The translations under genes and the position numbers were made by a program. Below, piece after piece: positions 48,001 to 57,000 of a stretch of DNA of 64,000 bases. The stretch's first letter is position 1; each line of letters begins with the position of its first letter. The notes below the pieces were generated by a model. That model was not told where the DNA came from. It ran no database searches and saw only the letters and a program-made list of their open reading frames with translations. The DNA is from Branchiostoma floridae. Lineage: Eukaryota > Chordata > Leptocardii > Amphioxiformes > Branchiostomatidae. Where the stretch lies: contig NC_049980.1 in assembly GCF_000003815.2 (NCBI RefSeq), positions 2,345,182 to 2,409,181 of the forward strand. Direction: 5' to 3'.

Positions 48001-51000
48001 ACCTGGTGGATAAAACCGGACTCGCCCGGGTTCTTGGGCGGACCTATTCTAATGGTTTTGGTAGCAGTGAGTGTCGGCGTCGTGTCCTTGCGAGTGGTTT
48101 GGCCCCTGACTTCTATTTTGGCAAACTTCCCCCCTGGGGCGTCATCCTCCATGGAAGGACGTGACGTCGTCTTTCGAGCAGCAGCGGAAGTGACGTAGGA
48201 GATCTTGGTGGTAGTGGTTCCGATGCGCGTTGTACCATAGTCCCGTTTCAAAGGGGGCGGGGCGTAACCGGGCTGAACCGTGGTGTCCATTTTGGTGAGG
48301 GCTCCCCAAGTCCGACCAGTCGGCATGGACGGCGGTGCAGGAAGGGCTAAAAGGTGCACAAACCTGAGTCAGTGAAGTAATTTATAGAAACAATCAAAGG
48401 TAAGTCGGAAGAATGACGATATTAGTGACGATTTCCCGGTTTCGTCCTTGTATTAGAAAGTGAACGTATAGAAAAAAAACATTTAAAGTTGGAATCAGAC
48501 AATCTTAGTGTGCCGCTGCTATCGTGATGCTTCCCGAACTCTGTAAAGTATCGCTTTTCATGAGGACGGCCTTATATTACCGTCTGCATGGCCAAAACAT
48601 ATGACATCCGTCGTTAATAATGGAAATTATGTCACAAAGTAGTTTATATCTGCAAAAGCGATTAAGGTGTCTCAATGACACCAGCGTGTGCAGCACTCAC
48701 CCAATGGACGCCGCCCAGACGTTCCCACACTGCAATGGAAAATGCAATTCTAGTTAGAGTCGTTACATTAGCAACTTGAAGACAATCAAAGAGATATCTT
48801 AACTATGAAACTCTCTGGTTAATGTAATCTACATAGCCTGGATGTAGTTGTTAGCCAGGATGATAGGTGGGGCAATGAGATGCTGGTTAAATGAGCCTGT
48901 ACATAATTGTGGGTCGACAGAGTTTCACACTTACCGACGGCCCTTTCCTTCCATTTCCTTTAGGAAAGTTTGATAGCTAAGAAAACGACAGAAGTTACTT
49001 ATAATATGTAATTTCGAACACAGATCTAGAATCACATGCAATAACATCGGATTAGTGCAAAGTATGTCAATAGTTTATAGCGGCTTTATCCTGGAACAAA
49101 AATATAATCCACAATTTCGTCACATTATCCACATCTTCGGGTCTACTCGCAACTACACTTTCCGTTATGCTGATGTGAAGTAAAGACCAAATCGCAGCCA
49201 ATGCATTGTAGAGTATATTCGGGTATTGAGGAATTCTGGCCAAGCCGAGCAGTTGTGTAGTCCAACGACAGTTTTTGAGCTGTTGGTATGGTCAGTGATG
49301 AGCGGCGCGTGGAAGCAATGCTGGTTATTGTTGTTAAAGAAGATTATCTTTTATTCTTTAGTCTTGTGAAGATCTGACATTAGGATGATCTGTAGTTAGT
49401 TACGACATAGTAAGTTTTAAACATTTCACGTGGAAAGGAAAAGGGTAAATGATCTTCAATCAGACCAATGCGTGCTATTGTTTGCCTTTGTGCTTTGTGA
49501 GAGTTAGTCGATGTTTGTTGAGTTAGGGTGGCCGAAACATCTTAAGCCTTACGTGGTCTCTTCCTCATCTCCTACTGCTGAGGAGGGGTCCCCTGGGCCC
49601 CTGTTACAAAAGCGACAACGGAAGAAGCAGAGCATTAACTGACAATCAGTTTTATGAACAATATCATCAGCACCACTTTGTAAAGATTGGAGGCTGTCGA
49701 GTGATATTGTGATTGTGCTGAATCGAGATTTTATCCAGACCTTTCAGATTTGAAGGAGAGAGGTGGACACTGTACATCCGTTATAAAGTTAACTGTAGCG
49801 TTGACAAGGGGAACACACGCTCCTAGGTTCCCAATCACACACTCAAACCGGTTACTCAAACTCTCAATCGTCCTAACAGCAAATTGAATGAAATCTAGTT
49901 CAAGCAACACGAGCTGCCACAAATAACGGAGAAAGGTACGACCATAACTCACCGTCCCTCGCTGAGGTCCCACAGCCTCCTGTAGGTCTTGAGCTGCGCG
50001 TCCAGCAGCATGGCATCATCCAGCAGCTGCTGGTTCTGGTACTTCTGCTGCAGCAGCTCCTGAGTGGCAGACGCCACCTCCTGCTGCAGCTTCGTCACCA
50101 CATTGTCCCGGATGTCGACTTCCCGCCCGTGGCGCTTGTCTGTGTCGTTCGCCACTTTCCTCAGCTCGTCCTCCTGTCAGGAAGAATAAAAAAATAAAAG
50201 GAATACAAAGAATAGAATCCGAACTCCACTTCTCGCGAATGGGGCTTGTCTGTGGCATTCGTCACTTTTATCAGCTCGTCTTCCTGTCAGAGACAAAACA
50301 GACATGTAATTGTCTTTTGTGTGCTTGGTTACACCTTACTATGTATATTGTATTCATTTCTTTTCAAGGCAAGTGACAATACTCTTTTCAATATTCAAAC
50401 ATTAGAATAGCGACAAAGTACAGGAAATCTTGAAATTTTCAAGAATCAAAGCCATCTCTTCTCACCCAATCCCTATCTGTACGCTCAGATCCATTCTGTG
50501 GACGTTTTTCGGTTCCTAAACGTGTTGTCTTCTTTTTCTGTTAATACATGTACCTCGCCCGGCAATGTCGTTTCTGTCTGAGATATTTCGTCTGTCTTTT
50601 TTAAAACTCTCAATAATTTGATGACACCGTTACATATATATGTTCAGTGACTTTGCAAATACTCTTGTTGTTTTTATCGTGTTAAATTGTGCAATGGACG
50701 TCCGAATCAAAGTATTAAAGACACACTGCATAGAGTTTGTCATAACACACACCTTATGCACTTCAATGCCCAAGGGAAAAGCGACAACTCTGATGGCGGC
50801 ACATGATATTAGAGTGGCCTGCCAAGTCACATGACGACGAAACCGCAATGTCGTTAGGTGGGGCCGAATCACCTGCCTAAACCAGACAGGTGAGTCGCTT
50901 TATCATTACCTTCCTAGTGATGAATAATTCAAATAGTATAAAAAATTCATGAAGTGATATGAAGATTCGATCGATAAACTGGCGTTATGAATGAAGGGCG

Positions 51001-54000
51001 TTGGCACCATATAGAGGACAGTTTTTTAAAGTTTTTTTTGGGTTCTATTCTTCCTTCAACGGCTATAACTCAAAGTCAGTCATCGGTGATGTTGTCTGAA
51101 TGATGTAAATGCTTCCCTTACAGTAAGAATGAGTTTGTGCTACCTTTAAGTGACCACATGTGTCCACAAAGATTAGATTGTCAAGGTCATTGCACATGGA
51201 CCTTGAACTTTTGACCCCAAGCCAGAGAATGACACACGACAACAGAGCAGCTTTACGCGTGATGAAGATGTGTCAGAATCAACGTTGAGTCTCCAAGAGT
51301 AAGCAACGGTAGCCACCAACGTCTTGAGAACTTTCTACCATGATGATTGTTATAGACGATTGGAATCACACCAAAAGAATCAGATGTTTATTAGAAAGGC
51401 AGACCTACCTTTGTGAGCACTATAAAGGACAAAAAGCACTGTATAAACCTGTGCTAGTACATTTTGTACTACATAAGGACCTACGTGCCATTGTGGTCAC
51501 TTTTTGGTGGTCTCTTGGATAACTTTCACCAACTGAACCTGTCACTATTGGGGCAATTTTCTTAGAATCCCCTGAAGAGTCATTACTATATCCCGTTTAA
51601 CCTATGACCCCGACCACCTGTGACGTACCCTGAACTGGAGGGTGTGGATGTCGATGTGGAGCGTGCGCACTAGCTCCTGCTGCCTGACGATCTCGCGGCG
51701 CACGCGCTGTAGCTCGTTGACCTCCATCTCCACCGATGCCATCATCTCAAAGAGCTACATGAGAATGCAACAACATGTAAAAATACACGAAAAAGGAAAC
51801 TTCTCATCGTAAAAACATGACATAGAAGTGCTACTTGAATTGTATCAAATGGCTAATTTACTGATGTATAGGGTTAGGGCACATGCTTGTGGTTTGATGG
51901 TGTGTATATTGTACATTTACAGATTCATGTATATGACATGGCAACAAGGTTTAACCACCGACATTGCTACCCATTCTTACGATACATATCATCTAAAAAA
52001 TTACAAATAACTGCCACAGGCTAGGTGACATCGTTTTGAATGACTTATTCAAAGTAGAAAGACAAGAGTACAAAGTAGTATAAAATGCAGACGGAAATTA
52101 ATTTGCTAATACTTACACTAAGATATCACTGATCTTAGTCTATTGTGGCTGTTGAATAAGATCAAACTAACTACTTCGCACTTAACTAGAAATAACGTCA
52201 CAATAGCCCACTCATCATTTAACTACTAATTACTGCCATGTTTCACCCAGGAAGATTCAGAAAAATACAAAACAAGTGTGCACAACAACGTTAAGCTTTG
52301 AATCTTCTATTGACTTTTCTTTTGTATCAATGCTCTTTCACCCCGCTGATGACTAGTCTGACTTGACCTATATATAAATCCCCCGAACTCTATCGTGATA
52401 TCCAGCCTTATTCAGACTACCTAAGGTTCGCAGACAGATACTTGTAAGCTTATGTTTTGTATCAGCGTACTGCTCCGAAGGTCCTTAAATCGGCTTTCAA
52501 GTTGTTGGGGAAAAGGCCAAAGAAGTGAAAAGATTTGTCGGGGCTTCTAGCCATGTGTGATTTCCAGACAGAGTAGATACGAATGACTAATGTAACGTTA
52601 GCAGTGTATTCTAACGTTACATTAGTCATTCGTATGTCTGGAAATCACTCATTGTCACGCGACGGCCCAGTGGGTGGGGATAATGTGCCTGTTCAAAATG
52701 GCACAGGGGAGTCCACTCCGCACACGTGGCTAGAAGCCCCGACAAATCTTTTCAATTCTTTGTCCTTTACCCCAACAACTTGGAAGCCGATTAACTGTCA
52801 GTTGCCAATTACTTCCTAGTCACAATTGTGCTTCTATATACTGATATACTGTAGCAATCATTGTCGTACAGCAACGGTCAGTAGACGAAGCCAGGAAATC
52901 TGGTCTTAAGAAAAGGATACATTCTTAAGCTTTTAAGAGCTCCATTGTTGACATCTTCATGCAGCTGTATATATTTTTCTTAAAATCAGTTGAGTTGGGA
53001 AGCAGCACTACGTTCATGACATTGTTTTAGTATTTTTCACTGCCACGTTTGCAATAAGGCAGTGATGCTTGATTTCATTCTGATGAATCTAAGAATCTAA
53101 TTACATGTTTTGATATCCAAGGAAGGTTCTACACTTTCAGCTGCCCGGAGATATTCTAGATAACTTACCCTCCTTTTATTGGCACTACTGTCGTAGTCGT
53201 GATGCTCCCTGCTATGTGTATCCCTCCGCCGGTAGTTGTAAAGGTCACGTGAGTAGTGCGTGTAGCTGCCCCCGCTACGGTCCGAACCCGTGTCATCCCC
53301 CAGTCTGGACTGTAGGTGGCGCTTCTCCTGTACAGACAGCGAAATACGGTTATTGGTAAGACCGGTGGAAACTGCAGGTTGGTACACGTGAATGACTTGG
53401 CATCAAAATCCTTTATTCACTACCAATGATTTATATGCGACAATCCTTACAACATCTTTGTAAATATTACAATTCGTTTAGGATCGCATTTGTAACACTG
53501 TAGCAGCGACACCTAGCTGCAGTGTGAAGCAAAACCAGTCATCATTGCACTGAGGAAGGCGACAGGCGGTTACTGAACATCGGCTGTGGTATAACTTCTT
53601 GGTTGTGAACTTTGATACTCGATTATCGGTACGGACAGACCGAAATCACCATTCAACGTGTGGAATTATTAACATATTCCGGTGACACAAGATTGTAGAG
53701 GAATATGTAGGTTCTGACATACTCGCAATGTGGAAACAAACAAGGTGAAATAGAATTATCGCGGCAGTATTACCTTTGCTTCATCATAACCGTTTGTCAT
53801 CGTCATTGTAAACCAATAAAGCAATTGTCTTCATAGGCAGCATCTTCAACATTTCGTCGAGTTTTGTTACCTTAAGTGTGTTTATGAAATGTCCTGCCAA
53901 ACTTGACTTATCAAGTACATGGTGTTTTAATAGACTTAAAACTACAGAAAGAATCTAATATATCTTAACCTACAACAGCTCCCACAAAGCAAAAATAGGC

Positions 54001-57000
54001 GAATATATAAAAAAATTGCTTTACTACCAGTATATATCAAAACAAATACCGAAACTCATGATTGGCCCCTATTCGATTTTAACACCATGTCAACACTGTA
54101 CGGAATAGTTTTGCAAGCCCATATTGTTTTAGTAATAAACCCATATTGTTTTAGCAATAGGATGTTACGTTTTATTCTATACCTCCATTTTGTAACGATT
54201 GTCGTGTAAAGTTCTTTATTAATGGTCCGATCCTCTATTGTTGACTGAAACCTTTCTGGTGTACTTTGCAGGTAGTATCAGAGTCGAGATCATGTACAAA
54301 CCTCTTTTTATCATTCACTAGAAATGTATCATCCCGTTTACCAGTCGTAACAATCACTTGTACAAGTACTAGATGACTGCTTTCGGCAGGTGGATGCAAT
54401 TTTCAGATTAGTTCGTGGCGCCAAACATTTTCTTTAGTACTGTAATCAGCAAACAGGACCTTGTATTTTTCACGCTCCACGTCCCACTATAATATCCACC
54501 ATCTCCCCCGTACAAACTACCACTGTTAACGTGCAGCTGAGTAGAAGATATCGGTATTCTAACTACTCCTAATGGGGGGTGGAAAACATAAAGAGCTCTC
54601 CCACCTTGAGGCGTTAAAACATGGTTTTCCAACACCCAATTACACCTGTGTCGTATTAGTATGATACAAGGGGGATATAAGGATGTAAATGTTTAAATGA
54701 CAATTGAATTTTTAAGTCGGACTTAGAATGAACCCGGGGCCCGGTAACAAATAGACGGCGTGACCTAACCGTGGGGTGTACTGAGAGCAAGTTGGAACCT
54801 CAGCAGAGTCCAGGTTATTGATAGTCGGTTACTTCTTTGCTCCTTCTATACTGTTACTTAGTCACTGACGAAAGAAAGTGGATGCTGAAACGCCTGATAG
54901 ATGCTCTGCTACTTCAATATGTATCAATACGTCGACATTAATACTTCATAAATAAACCATTGCTAAAGTGCCTTTCGAGATGCAGCTTCGTGAAATATTT
55001 CACCTTTTTCGCCTTGGTATTGTTCGGCGCTACAATACGTCATTTTTGAATAAGTAATGCCATGATTACTCAGGGGCTGGACAAGTTTCTAACAATCCAC
55101 ACGGACACGCTATAAAGATAACACTAACCGTTACTTGGTCTAACTATTAAGTTTCTATATAAAACACCGAGCAAGTTGTTTGGTCATGAAGTGAAACAAT
55201 GTCATAAGACCTTGTCCACCTCGTTTTGTTTTTATTCTTGGTTACCAAGTACATAGTCCTGATTATACTGCTAATGATTGCCATACACGAATTACGATAT
55301 TAATAACCTAAGATGACAGATTTATAATGGGAATGACGCATATGGGACTAATCAATTTGAGTCACGAATGAGTAGATGACCATATTCCTTTGTGGTGCGT
55401 CCTTCAGACGTGTTATCATCATATGATCTTGCCCTAATCTCCAGGAAAATTTACCCGTGGCAAAAGATAGTATCAGTATCAATGCTGGCCAAGAAGTATA
55501 GCCGACCAATGAGTGCTGGGCGACAGAGCAGCTTTTGCACTCTGTGTGCTTTAGTTATAACGGTAGTTCACCTTTATCCACATTTTAACCTATATCCGGT
55601 GTTTTTGAAAACGAGATATTTAGGGATATCTAGCCAACGGGCGTTGGTGTCAAATTGCAATATTTTCATAGCATTCCAGTCTGAAACACTAGTCTGTCGA
55701 CTTGATATCCCTAAATACTCCGATTTTATGTGCAACGGATAAAGGTTACCCCGCGGATAAAGGTGAACTAGCGTTACCTATCAAAGGGTAATATAACAGG
55801 AATGTCTGTTTTACTTTTTATTTCCTGATTTAACACGAACTATATCTGATTCAATCTCTCCGATAGTCTGCTAAAATGCACCATAAGGCTTTTATGGTCT
55901 CAGCTATATGATAGGAATATAACGATTTGTCCATTAGTCCTGAATTCTGTGCAGACTAACTATGCAGGCTGAAGGGAGAATAGTTTGTCAGGGGAGTTTG
56001 ACCACCAGTAGGGTTTCATTGGCCGGAAGGTGAAATGTTAATCTTCCGCGGATTGACTATCCTAAACAATCATTCCCCTATAACTGATAGTAGGTAGTCA
56101 AACCTTTATAAATTAACTTTTGACATTGTAAACAATAGACATTTTACAATGTCGCAGTCATACTGAACTCTGGACATGTGTTTACAGATGGTAATATGAA
56201 ATGTACATCCTATTAAAGCAATGAAGTTTTTTTTTTTTTAAATTCTGTTTTCTGTAGCCAGGGTAGCCCAGCTCAATGTATCACACTGCTTTACAGTGGG
56301 GCCCTGGAACACATGGTACATGACACATCAACACAATACATAACATACAAATAATATACACCGTTTTCCATAATCATACTTCTTGATTTGATGTAGTTGA
56401 GATATTTTTTCAAGCCCGTTCCCGCGTCACGTGCTGAAGAACCCTCTATTGTCCGAATCTCCTCAGTTGTGTTTTGTTCTATAAGCCTCCCGCAGCTCCT
56501 AACTGGGTCAGAGTATTGAACTATCGCCATTCTGTCACAATCTGTGTCCAACAAGTCGTCCTCGTTTTACATCACAATGCAAACATGTCCATCATCGGGG
56601 GTCTGTGCGTCAGCTTATCCGTGGCAGAGGGGAAAGCATGTTCCATTATCAACAGACCACTGTTGACTGTCACGGTTAAGTGGTTGATGCCACCATGGAG
56701 ATCTGAACGCTCTTGACGCAATTTTCTTACTTGGCGATGGTAAAAGAAGAACAACCTCAAACGATATGATTGTAAAAAATTAGCAACAAAATATCCCCCG
56801 AGAAGCCTAAACCACAAGTCGTTCAAGCTCCACCCCCTTTTCGTGGAAGCGTTAGATCATCTATGTTAGAATTAATGGGACAAATAAGATTAAGTGATAT
56901 GTTTGGACAAGCTCTACATCTAACGAACATTGTCATAATTGGTACAGAGAGACGTTACGTTAACCCAAGAGTGATGTATGGCTAGGAAAAGCACCAGAAG

